64,000 bases of DNA from Guadua angustifolia (lineage: Eukaryota; Streptophyta; Magnoliopsida; Poales; Poaceae), in assembly GCA_036346375.1 (NCBI GenBank), contig CM070508.1, forward strand, positions 25,922,852 to 25,986,851, in the 5' to 3' direction. This document shows positions 44,490-56,240 of the stretch, piece after piece (positions within the stretch are counted from its first letter, which is position 1; each line of letters opens with the position of its first letter). The position numbers were made by a program, and so were the translations under genes. Below the pieces are notes generated by a model, which searched no databases, had not been told where the DNA came from, and saw nothing but the letters and a program-made list of their open reading frames with translations.

Positions 44490-45667
44490 ATGTCGACCTC
44501 ATCTTCCTCTTCTTCTTCTTTTTCATTCTCAACCATGGCAAATTTAACCACATCTATGCCCATGAGCCACACTGTCAACATCAAGCTTGGTAAAGACAGT
44601 TACATGCTGTGAAAGGCACGGCTCCTTACGTATCTGAGGAGCACTCGATTGGATAAATTGATGGAACCTCCGAGTGCCTGAAAAGGATGACTACGACAAC
44701 GACAGAAGCCAGAACAACCCAAATCTTGAACCCAGCAAATCTGACTTGGTTTCAACAAGATTATATAGTTCTCAATGGGATTTTCTCCTCTCTTACCGAG
44801 GATATGATGGCGCATGTGATGAATATGATGACGACGCAGGAAGCATGGGGTAGCACTGGAGTGCATGTTCGCATCTAGATCACGAGCACGTGTAGTTCAG
44901 ATACACATGCAACTCATGAACCTCAAGAAGAAGGATCTCTTTGTAATGGACTACTACCAATAGATGAAAAACCTAGCAGACACTCTAGCTGATATAGGTA
45001 TGCCGCTATGGGAAGATGAGATTGTACCATATGTTCTTGCAGATCTAGGACCATATTATGATTCTTTTGTTACATCCATCATGATTAAATTAGATGGATT
45101 GATTCTAGATGATGTTTACGCTCATCTATTGAGCTATGAGCTACGGATGGAGCAAAGCAACATGGGGCTTCAACATAGAGGCTCTTCATATGCCAACTTG
45201 TCGCAATCAAGGTGGGTGTGGTAACTACAACAACAACCAAAGAGGATGAGGACGCGTCCATCTCCATGGAAACCAGAATTGGGGAGGTAACAATGACAAC
45301 AACTCCGGTCAAGGTGGTCATAACAATAACAACGACTCCGGTCAAGGTGGTCATGGTCCACGTCCAACATGTCAACTTTATGGAAAGGTTGGTCACTTGG
45401 GCATGAAGTGCTATCATCATTCTGATCATTTATATCAAGATGAGGGGAACTCCATATCTATGGTAACCATATCATCCTCATACCAAAGTTGACCCGAACT
45501 GGTATATAGACACTAGAGCAACAAATCACATCACAAGTGATCTAAATCGCCTCACAATGCATGAAAAATACCATGGTGTAGATTAGGTCCAAGTCAGCAC
45601 TGGAGTAGATTTGGGCATCTCTCATATTAGCAATTGTTCTATTTATACTACTACTGATTTCTCAGTT
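44490..45667 (+). pseudogene. gag: copia-3 gag and start of protease, frameshifted
   Basis: It starts MSTSSSSSSSFSFSTMANL. A TGG-to-TGA type stop follows KLGKDSYML at 44610. Later frames carry the gag domain (NLTWFQQDYIVLNGIFSSLT near 44740, MKNLADTLADIGMPLW at 44964, ELRMEQSNMG near 45140). A duplicated 33-bp unit encoding NNDSGQGGH lies near 45285-45350. A zinc knuckle CQLYGKVGHLGMKC lies near 45370, and a protease-like piece near 45500 (WYIDTRATNHITSDLNRL). The segment breaks off at insertion B. Confidence 0.82.
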
Positions 45668-47287
45668 TGTAGGATCAAGGATAACCGACTAGAGGGGGGT
45701 GAATAGAAGGTTTCTAAATTTTTTTATTCTAATTGAAATTAATTAAATCACTAAGCAAGAATTGCAATTTTTAATAATTAACAACTAAGTTCTCTAGTAA
45801 TCACTGTGCTCTCTTACAATTCAAGAACAGGCTAGAAATGATTATAAGCATAAGTGATCTACTCAAAGAGCTAGAATTGCAAAGTTAAGCACAAGAATGA
45901 GAAATGCAAACTACAATAGAGTGAAAGACACAAAATTTATCCCGTGGTCTCGAAAACTTGCCGGTCTCCCCTAATCCACGTTTAGGTGACTTGAACAATT
46001 TCAAGCCAACTCCAACCTCTTGAGCCTTCCTCGATCACTATGGTAGTTCTTCCCTGCTCCAGTAGGTGAACTCCGGCCTTCACAACTTACCAAGGCTTCT
46101 CACAGCCTCTGTTGAGAAGCTCACCGCACACGAACGCCTCCAAGCCGTCTAGGAGTCGGCAGCCTAGAGTAATAGGCCTTGACGTTTGTTTGAAGTCGAA
46201 TTGAGTGTCTAGAGGATCAACACTAAATACACAACTCAATTTTGCTCCTAATTCTCTCAAAATGTGAATTGAATGCACACAAGAGTATTGGAGATTAGCT
46301 AGAGCTCAAATATCATCAATGAAGCCAAGAGGAATTCTAGAATGCAAGTGGGGGATATTTATAACCCCCACCAAACAATGCTCCTAATTCTCTCAAAATG
46401 TGAATTAAATGCACATAAGAGTATTGGAGACTAGCTAGAGCTCAAATATCATCCATGAGGACCAAGAGGAACTCTAGAATGTAGGTGGGGGTATTTATAA
46501 CCCCACCAAATAATTATGGCCGTTGGCCAAAATTGCCTTGGGAGGCCGGTCATACCTTGTTAGGGCCGGTATGACCGCCCCTCAGCGGTCAACGGTCGAT
46601 ACAGTGCATTTAATGCACTGTTAGTGACTGTTGGTCACTAAGGCCGGTATGACCAGGGTCACTCCAGTCATATCGGGGTTCAAAAATTATGCTCCAACCA
46701 AAAGGGGCTTCTCTGGAAAAACATAGACTGGATTGAGCCCGATCATACCGCCGGTCGGTATGACTGGACTCAGTCCGGTATGACCGGACAACAAAACCCC
46801 AAAAGCATCAGTTCTATAAAAAAGGCATCGGGTGGCCTTCGGTCATATCAATGGCCGGTATGACTGGGGTCACTTTGGTCATACCGCCCTCACAAGCTTC
46901 AAGATTGATTTTGCATGCATTTTGTTCCACTTTGGACACAAGAATATGCAAAGTCTCAAGTTCTATATATTGAGCCTCTAAATGCTTTTCGGCATCGATC
47001 AAACAGCAATGACCCCTCTTAATAGTACGGTGCCTATTCTAGCAATCCAATCTTTTTCCTCCAAACTCTAAGATCGGCAAAAAGGCTATGAAAAGCCCTT
47101 AAATTTTATACCTTAGCCATCTTATCTTCGATGCTTGCTTTTCTTTTTCACCAATTTCATTCTTCCATGTTCGTCAAAATTTGGACCAACCTTTTCTCAA
47201 ACTACTCAAATTGAAAATGTTAGTCCTTTAACAACACTTGTCATTAATTACCAAAATCAAGTCGAGTTAAGGGCCTAGATGCTTTCA
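45668..47287 (-). repeat. 3' LTR of SIRE-2, with an internal 136-bp duplication
   Basis: 1620 bp. GCTCCTAATTCTCTC recurs at 46244 and 46380. Each copy contains a minus-strand TATAAATA (46356-46363 and 46492-46499), so the core promoter is duplicated. GGTATGACCGG-type palindromes occupy 46530-46880. Confidence 0.85.
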
Positions 47288-47303
47288 ATCTCTCCCTTTT
47301 TGG
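47288..47303 (-). promoter_or_regulatory. Polypurine tract of SIRE-2
   Basis: CCAAAAAGGGAGAGAT on the minus strand, next to the 3' LTR. Additional AGGGGGAGTTTTC and AGGGGGAGTG tracts occur near 47465 and 50590. Confidence 0.7.
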
Positions 47304-47932
47304 TAATTGATGATAATCTTCATATAAGAATTAGATTGAGTTTCAATTTTGAGTATGCAACTAGGAAATCGAGCTGTATACTCAAGATCTTTGTTTTAAC
47401 AATACTTTGCCTTTTAGAATAAAGAGTGGATTTTAGCACAAAGTATCATTAGAACAATAATATTTAATTGAAAACTCCCCCTAGAAATGTGCATAAGAAT
47501 GAAAACTTGTCATTTTGCACATTTGAGATTTTTGAGAATTTGGCGGAGTTTCCCTTTAAATATCAAGTTTGAGAATAACAATATATATGCAATGAATGTA
47601 TCACGCATGAAAGTGAATATGAGATAGTAAGCATGAGTATGAGACATAAATAATCACAAGCATTGATAAGTGTTTAAACCCATAATCATGAAAAGTAAGA
47701 TTCCATAATTAAACATTAAATATTCAAGACAACCACAAATCATCCAAAAGCAACATAAGACAATAGTTTCCAACCACAACCAAACACCAAAAGATAATGA
47801 GGTTCATTAGCTTACATAATATATATATATAAGACTAAAGCACTAAACCTAATCCTCGAAGAAACTCCTAATCTTCATTCATACTTCTCCCCTTTTGGCA
47901 TCAAGGACCAAAAAGGGAACTACAGTGCACGC

Positions 47933-49413
47933 TCAAGATGAAGGAGGTGGCGGAGGAGGTGGAGTACGACAAGCCCTGTAGCGATGAAAGGAAATGAGAG
48001 CCTGCTGAGAGTGATACTCCTCGAAGGATAAGCTAAACACCTGAATGGTAGTGTCAATAGAGTCCAAGCGCACACAAACCTTCTCAATAGCTTGGCGAGT
48101 CTGAGATTGATACTCATCGACACGAGCAAAATTGCTCATCATGTCGGTTCTGAGACTCACAAAGCTACTCATCATAGCACTATGCTGCATATCAAAGTTC
48201 TCATGAGACAGACCAGAGTAGAGCTATGGTGCAGGATAGGTTGCTGCTCCTCCCCAAGATCCTGTGGCTAAGCCTGCTGTGAAGACTGACCCCTCTGAAC
48301 CTGAGGACCTACCTCTCGTGGCTTATATGGCTTGTGGGCACTGCCACAACCGCCACGGTACCCCATCACCCTTTTGATAATCATCATGATATAAGGGGTG
48401 AAGTAGATCCTTTTACCTCGATCACTAGTAGAGGAGTGCATCTCATGAAGAATAAAATCAACCACATCAAACTTTTGCCTATTCATGATTTTACTCATAA
48501 TATTCCAAATATAACCTCTAATCTCATCAAAGTTACCGCTCTTGGGATAAACGGTAACTCGCACAATTCTGTTTTATGAGGCTAGATGTGGGAAGGAGGT
48601 GTGACATTTTACCTAGCCTCCTGACACGAGCTATTGGGTCATAAAAGCTATAATGTTCTCAGAGAGGAAGAGTTGGGTCACTGTGTATCTTCGGTTGCCC
48701 ACTGTGGTAAATACCCCATGCTTGTTCAATCTCCACCTTGGAAGCTGTGTAAATTGCAGAGTTTGTCATCCAGGTAATGTCATCAAAAGAGTTCGAAACA
48801 TGAAGTGTGGCATAAAATTGACGAATAATGTCATCTTTGTAGTCACACCTCATGCTCACAAATTTTGCCAACCCAGCTCCATGGAATAGCTCGGGCACTA
48901 CAACAAATAGTGGGATTTTTCTGATGTGCTCCCAACTCACTCACTTATGATCTGCGAATTTCTTGTTTAGGTAAATCTCATGATAGACTTTCTGTTAGAA
49001 AATGGTCCTGAACTTATCCAAGGTAGCATCACGATGGAGCAAGTACTGATTTGCTTGACATAGAGAAAAATATCGCTCCCTCTTTATCTTCCTCACATCC
49101 AAAGTAGGCTAAAATTCATTAAAATTATCTTCTTGTTCGGACTTTTCACTCTCACTGCCATTTCCTTCCTCAAAATCCACATCCATTTCATCATCTTTTC
49201 ACTTGATTCTGAAACTGCTTTCTTTCCTTTTCTTCCTCGAGAACTCCCACCAAGTTCTTCTTGAATTTTCAACTGAATCTCCCTATCCCTTGTAGCTCGA
49301 GTCTAAGAATCTTCACTATCACTCTGATGAGGCAAAGGAACACCCCTTCCACGAACTGATTTGCGAACATCCCCGTCGCTGCGAGTAGCAGGAATGTTCT
49401 TGGTTCTTGGCAT
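47933..49413 (-). pseudogene. SIRE-2 extra frame downstream of pol (putative plant transposon protein type)
   Basis: A start MPRTKNIPATRSDGDV lies at 49413. Later blocks in different frames include IIRQFYATLHVSNSFDDITW (48659-48940) and NRQKFDVVDFILHEMHSSTS with YIMMIIKRVMGYRGG (48268-48564). A C-terminal part (47933-48190) has RTDMMSNFARVDEYQSQTRQ and ends in a proline run. This pattern is like the putative plant transposon protein domain found in extra frames of some Sireviruses; that assignment is from memory. At least four frame breaks. Confidence 0.55.
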
Positions 49414-50668
49414 AGTGGCTGAGATAACAAGGAGTAAATAAGGTGAGAGCAAGGATTAATAGCCCTAGAGATGGATTGTAATGCATCTGTGACAAAACAT
49501 GAAAAATTTGGAATTTTGGTCTAGCCATCCCGGTCATACCACTCAAGGGTTGGTAGCACTGGCCATGGGCGGTGCTACTGCCCAGGGGTCGGTATGACCG
49601 GCCGCACGAGCCTCTTTTGCCCAAATTAGCAAATATAAATCTTGAGTTTTGAGTAAATCGATCTATTGAATGGCACATATAGACACCACAAGTCAATAAT
49701 CTACTTATTACTTTCAAAGATTTCAATCAATTTCACATGATTTTGCCACATTATGCATCAAACCCTAAAACAACAAATATGAACCCTAGGGCAACAAAAT
49801 ACAAGGAAATTTGAGAAGAAAGGAGGGGAATTGATACCTTGTGATTAAAGATTGAGGAAAGATCAAAATATTTGAGAAGAAGTACTCGGATCAAGGGACA
49901 ATCAAATTGGAGAAAATGGGGAAGGAAAAGTTCTTGAGAGGAGAGAGATGAAGAAAAGAGAAATGGAAAGGAGAGGGGTACGAACCCGATAGGCTGAAAA
50001 GCCATTCAAAAACCAAATTGTTTTGTAGTTGCTCTTTTATTCATATTTCTTGATGAATAATTTATTTGAGCATTTCAATTTGATAAAACAATCAAGAGAA
50101 TCAAATTTTCACAAATAATTTTTATTTAAAATAGACTTATTTTGAGTAAAAGAGAAAATTTCGAAAATAAACACTTGGCAAGAGATAACTTTTGCATTTG
50201 GACATATATGAGTTTGAAATACCTTTTGTGAATCTAGATATGATAGAAATCTAGTTCTAAGGCAATTACTTACAATGTGCATTTTAATAGCTCAATATAG
50301 ACTAAGTTTTGAATTTGTAAAAATTTGTGAAAATCAAGACTTAGCTCAAAGCATTTTGGAATATTTTTCAATATAGAGAAGATTAAATAGAATAAATTGA
50401 ATCAAAGATGAGGTTTATATATATATATATATATATATGAAGTATTTAAGAAAATGACATATTTAGAATTAAAAATAATTTTCAAATATGTTGACTTAAT
50501 ATGATCTAGAGACTCCTTTAAATTGTATTTACACTTATTTGATATTTTCGCATTTCTAAGAATGTGGTATACATATAGAAGGCATAACACTCCCCCTAAA
50601 TGTGTTACTCATTAGGAAATTCTAACAAACAAATAAGATCCAATGGAATTCAATCATTGTACACATAA
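49414..50668. other. SIRE-2 spacer between pol and extra frame
   Basis: AT-rich, non-coding. It includes a short CCGGTCATACC/GGTATGACCGG pair (49525-49600), a TA microsatellite (about 50416-50438) and a polypurine-like tract near 50590. Confidence 0.55.
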
Positions 50669-52680
50669 TCAAACAATATTAGAGATATCTATGACATTTA
50701 ATTCATTTCTAAATTTGCAAAACCTTGCTTCATCTAAGGGCTTGGTGAGGATATCCGCTAATTGATCTTCGGTTCTAATGTGATTAATCACAATATCACC
50801 TTTATTCACATGATCTTTTAAGAAATGATAACAGATATCTATATGTTTAGTTCTTAACTGTTGGACCGGGTTGTTGGTTATTTTAACGGTACTTTCATTA
50901 TCACATAAAAGAGGAACATTTGAAATTTATTTCATAATCCATTAAAGTTTACTTCATCCACAATAATTGAGCACAACAACTACCGGCAGAAATATATTCA
51001 GTTTCGGCGGTGGATAGGGCTACGGAATTTTATTTCTTAAAGAACCAAGAAACTTGGGATCTACCTAACAATTGGTAACTCCCGGAGGTACTCTTTCTAT
51101 TCAATTTGCAACCCGTATAATCTGAATCCGAATACCCAACTAAATCAAATTTAGCACCTTTGGGGTACCATAACCCTATATTTGAGAAATGCTTTAAATA
51201 TATTAGAATTCTCTTAACGGCCACTAAATGGCACTATTTTGGAGAAGCTTGAAAACGTGCACACATGCAAACAATAAATATGATATCAGGCCTAAATACA
51301 GTAAGATAAAGCAAGCTACCAATTATATACGGTAAAGCTTTAAGTCTACCGGTTTACCTCCCTCATTTAGGTCAAGATGTCCATTGGATGCCATTGGAGT
51401 CTTGATAGGCTTTGCGTCTTTTATGCCAAATCTCTTTAGTAAATCTTTTACGTACTTGGTTTGACTCATGAAGGTTCCATTCTTGAGTTGCTTGATTTGA
51501 AGTCCAACGAAGAAGTTCAATTCTCCAATCATGGACATCTCAAACTCCCTAGACATCATATCACCAAATTCTTTGCAAAAATACTCATTACTAGATCCAA
51601 AAATAATATCATCAACATAAATTTGACACACAAAAAATTCTCCATCAATTATTTTAGTAAAGATTGTTACGTCAACCTTCCTAATTTTGAATCCTTTTGA
51701 AAGTAGAAAATCTCTAAGCCACTCATATCGTGCTCTAGGAGCTTATTTGAGATCATATAGTACCTTAGAGAGTTTATATACATGATTTGAATGTTTAGGA
51801 TTTTCAAAACTAGGAGGTTGTTCTATAAATACCAATTTGGATATTTGTCTATTTAAAAATTCACTCTTTACATCCATTTGAAATAATTTGATATTAAAAT
51901 AAGATGCAAATGCAAGCAAGCTTCAAATAGCTTCTAATCTATCTACGGGTGCAAAGGTTTCACCAAAATTTAATTCTTCGATTTGTGTGAACCCTTGTGC
52001 CACTAATCTAGCCTTATTTCTTACCACTATACCATTCTCATCTTGCTTGTTCCGAAATACCCATTTAGTGCCGATGACGTTGTGATCCTTGGGTCTTTTG
52101 ATTAGCGTTCATACATCATTTCAAGTAAAATTGTTGAGCTCTTCATACATTAAGTTCATCCAATCCGGATCATCTAAGGCTTCATCTATATGAGTAGGTT
52201 CAAAAGAAGACACAAAAGAATAATGTTCGCAAAAATATGTGACACGAGATCGAGTTTGAACACTCTTACTAACATCACCTAATATTTGATCTATTGGATG
52301 ATCTTGGAGAGTTCATGACGAATCCTTTGAGGTAGAAGTTGAACTTGTTGATCATCTTCCTTGCTATCCACATCAATTGGTTGAATTTGACTTGGTGTTA
52401 CGGAAGTTGACAGCTCAACATGAGTAGATGAATGTTGATCATCTTTATCCTCCTCCGATTTAACATCTCTAAGTGTTATATTCTTCATTACTTCTCTTAA
52501 GCCTTTATCACCTATATTATCCAAATTTTCTTACTCTTCTTGAGAGCCATTAGTTTCATCAAATTCTACATCACATATTTCTTCAACAAGACCTTTGTTT
52601 TTGTTAAAAACACGATAAGCTTTACTATTTGAAGCATAACCAAGCAAGAATCCTTCATCGCAATGATTTTGAAACTTTGA
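50669..52680 (-). pseudogene. pol: SIRE-2 pol remnant: end of integrase, RT, RNase H
   Basis: Reading right to left: an integrase C-terminal part (about 52560-52680), an acidic linker (SEEDKDDQHSSTHVELS, 52291-52524), RT with QIYVDDIIFGSSNEYFCKEF and GELNFFVGLQIKQLKNGTF (51323-51631), and RNase H with GYSDSDYTGCKLNRKSTSG (51030-51224). The tail LTKPLDEARFCKFRNEL stops at 50669. Multiple stops and frameshifts. It begins abruptly at a junction with LTR sequence. Confidence 0.85.
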
Positions 52681-52683
52681 GAG

Positions 52684-53574
52684 AACAAAATGTGAATTAA
52701 ATGCACAAAAGAGTATTAGAGACTAGTTAGAGCTCAAATATCATCAATGAGGACCAAGAGGAACTCTAGATTGCAGGTGGGGGGTATTTATAACCCCCAC
52801 CAAACAATTATGGCCGTTGTCCAAAAGTTGGCCAAAATTGCTCTAACAGTCCGGCCATACCGCCCTAGGGCCAATATGACCGCCCCTTAGTGGCCAACGG
52901 TCGATACCGTGCATTTAATGCACTATCAGTGACCATTGGTCACTAAGGCCGATTTGACCAGTGTCACTCCGGTCATACCAAGGTTCAAAAATTATGCTCT
53001 GGCCGAAAAGGGGCTTCTCTAGAAGAAAACAGACCGTACTGAGCCTAGTCATACTACCGGTCGGTATGACCGGACAACAAAAACCCCAAAAGCATCAGTT
53101 CTGTAAAAAAAGTATTGGGTGGCCTCCGGTCATACCGACGATCGGTATGACCGGGGTCACTCCAATCATACTGCCCTCACAAGATTCAAGCCTGATTTTG
53201 CATGCATTTTGTTTCTCTTTGGATGTAAGAATATGCAAAGTCTCAAGTTCTATATATTGAGGCTCTAAACGCTTTTCAACATCGATCAAACGACAATGAC
53301 CTATCTTAATAGAACGACGCCTATTCTAGGAATCTGATCTTTTCCCTCCAAACTCCGAAATTGGCAAAAATGCTATGAAATGTCCTTAAAGTTTATACCT
53401 TAGCCATCTTGTCTTTAATGCTTGCATTTCTTTTTCACCAATTTCATTCTTTCATGTTCGTCGAAATTTGAACCAACCTTTTCTCAAAATGTTCAAATTG
53501 AAAATATTAGTCCTTTAACAACAATTGTCATTAATTACCAAAATCAAATCGAGTTAAGGGCCTACATGCTTTCA
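52684..53574 (-). repeat. 5' LTR of SIRE-2, truncated
   Basis: 891 bp matching the left LTR from about 46392 onward (CAAAATGTGAATTAAATGCAC). It keeps one TATAAATA (52785-52792, minus) and the GGTATGACCGG zone (52845-53170). The missing part and the adjacent internal region were removed in one deletion. Confidence 0.8.
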
Positions 53575-53919
53575 TAGTTCTTGAAAACATGCTTCGTGTC
53601 CCCCAAATTTTCAAAAATCTATTCTCAGTTCACAAACTTACCCATGGTAACAATGTCTTCCTCTAGTTTCTCCCTGATTACTTCTTTGTCAAGGATCAGG
53701 CGTAACGAAGTAAAAGGTCTTTCAAGGTAGATATGAGTCCAGTATTTACCCTATCGAGTCCTCCATAATAAAGTCCATGGTTGCTTTGCTCGGTTCAAGA
53801 GTGAGCAAGGGACTGTGGCATGCTCGTCTTGGTCATCCTTCATCCCAAGTAGTTCAGTCTATTTTACACCTCAATAGGTTACCTTGTTCTAGTTCCATGC
53901 ATACATCTGTTTGTAATAC
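53575..53919 (+). pseudogene. copia-3 protease end and gag-pre-integrase segment
   Basis: It encodes MLRVPQIFKNLFSVHKLTHG then LWHARLGHPSSQVVQSIL, the pre-integrase zinc-binding region of copia integrases. It ends SVCNT where insertion C enters. One or two frame changes occur. Confidence 0.75.
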
Positions 53920-55976
53920 TGTAAGTTGAGGATATCGACTAGAGGGGGTGAATAGACGGTTTTAAAAATTCTTCGCTCTATGACTAATGAATCAACGCCT
54001 ATTTCAAAACCTAAATAATATGTGAAAGTGTAATTATAAGGTTTTGACAATTAAAACCTAAATCAACTAGGCTCACTAAATGCACTAGCTAACTAAGTCT
54101 CTAACAGTAATGTGCAATCCTAAATACAAGTAATCAATCAATCAATTCTATGAATATAAATTGTTCGAACGTAAATAAAGAATAGAATACAAATCACAAG
54201 AGACATGATAATTTTTACCATGGTGTTCAGAGACTTATGGATCTCCCCTAGTCCATATTGAGATAAGCCCAAATGAATTGGACTGGCTCCACGAATTGAA
54301 CACTCACCTTGAATCCACTAGTGGTAGCTCTTTTCCCCTTCGAGTAGGTGAGCTCCAACCTTCACATCTCGTCGAGCCTTCTCACAATCTCTTTTGAAAA
54401 GGTGATCACCTCGCACGACACCGCTACGCCGTCTAGGTGTCGGTAAACACCAAGAGTAATAGGTCAAGCCTCCTATCTTGAACCTCACCAACTGCAACAC
54501 ATGCACAATAGTGATCACCGAGTGCAACACATGCACAAGGCTCTCCTCTAAGAGCAATACATGCACAAAAAACTCTCAACCCACTTCTAATTGCTCTTAC
54601 CTTAAAAACTAAATTGGAGAGTGCAACACATGCATAACTCAACCACAAAGAGCAATAAACTCTCCAAAATCACAACAAGCCCAAATGCCAACCCCCAAGG
54701 CTCCTTTTGTAGCATTCCAAAAGAAAACTAGCTGATGAGGACATCCAATCCAATGATATGACCGCTGCACCCACTTCCTCTCCAACCGCTTCATCTTCAT
54801 CGTCAAGAGGTCTTAATCCTGAAACTCAGGCTTTCAAGCCGATGACAAAGGACCAGCACCTCAAGCACACACCCCAAGGATAGTCCACGCACCAAGGAAG
54901 GCTCGTATGGAAGTGCAAGATGCCAAAAAGCCCAGTTCGGTCATCCTGCACCATGTCAACTTTAAATGGGCATAACTCGGGCTCCCGGACTCCAATTTCA
55001 GTGTGCGACCACCCGTTCGAAAGCTTAGAAGATAAGCTTTCCAATGGATCTAGTCTCACCTCCAAATTCCTTTCTGATCAACAGGAAAATGCCGAACAAT
55101 GTCTCATTCCAAATCTGTCAGGTGAAGCGTCACCGTATTTTTGGACCCATGGCCCATTTATGGTTAGGGTTGCCTGGTGGCCGACCCTAGGGTGGTGGCC
55201 TACCCTAATTTGGGCACCCCAAGTGTAACACCCCGGAGCCCATACACGCCACGGATGCTACCAACCCACTAACTATTAAGACCGGCTTAGAAACTAAGCC
55301 ACCGAAATTTACAAAATTTCGGCATGACCTCTCTAGAACAGAGGACATCCACTCAGCAGACAAACGAATAGCAGCAATTATAATATCATTCTAGCAGGTC
55401 CTTAGTTAAGCAATCACACATCCAACAGAATTTAGGAAATCTCTCTACAATGAACCATAAATTACAAACACATTAGTTACATTCAGATCTGATGAATTGG
55501 TTAAATAAATTGCTGGAGACCGCAGTCGTGCACGTGTTACTACTACCCGATGAATCAGCTTCAAAGTACCTAGAACAGGAAGCAAACAAGCGTGATTCCA
55601 AGACTCAGCAAAGTGCAGAAAGTAGGAAAAGTAAGGCATCAGGCTAAAATGCAACTATTAGAAGACATCAAGTAGCAGTTCCTTAAATTGACATCCGTAA
55701 ATAAAGGAAACTGTTGGATTCATAAAAGGTCCAACATATAAGAGCATGATTAATTCATCTTTTAAATAACCATTACTTAACTGAAACATCCAGCAACAGG
55801 AGTAGTAGCAGCTCCACTTACCTCAACCAACTCGACAATGTAACAAAACCTTACCCATGCCTCGGAATTCAATTCTGGATGAGCCCACGACTCAACTCTC
55901 AACCTGTTCCTTCCATTCTCATCAATCAACATTTATCAATCGCAATACACAATGTAATGAAATGCTTTTATGCTCT

Positions 55977-56240
55977 CATTCACATAGTATCTCATACATA
56001 TATGCAATACTATATAGTGCAACACAACCATGTATTTCATTCACATAACATTTTATGCATATTTGCAATACCATATAATGCAACACATCCATGCATTTCA
56101 TTCACATAACATTTCATGCATATTTGCAATGCCATATAATGCAACACATCCATGCATTTCATTCACATAATATTTCATGCATATTTGCAATGCCATATAA
56201 TGCAACACATCCATGCATTTCATTCACATAACATTTCATG
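55977..56240. repeat. 61-bp tandem repeat, about 4.3 copies, in insertion D
   Basis: TTCACATA recurs at 55979, 56040, 56101, 56162 and 56223, exactly 61 bp apart. The unit contains TTTCATGCATATTTGCAATGCC and ATAATGCAACACATCCATGCA. The first copy is the most diverged. Confidence 0.9.

Larger units (their letters stand above)
45668..53574 (-). mobile_element. Insertion B: SIRE-2, Sirevirus-type copia, internally deleted (7.9 kb)
   Basis: It starts TGTAGGATCAAGG and ends GCTTTCA, flanked by CAGTT (45663-45667) and TAGTT (53575-53579). The left LTR (45668-47287) is complete. The right one (52684-53574) has lost about 725 bp, and primer site, gag, protease and most of integrase are gone. On the minus strand the end of integrase, RT, RNase H, an extra frame and purine tracts remain. 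Confidence 0.85.

Noticed and set aside
55977..56240. Possible CRISPR-like array
   Set aside because: The 61-bp units are contiguous without unique spacers, and the DNA is plant nuclear. It is a minisatellite in an LTR.
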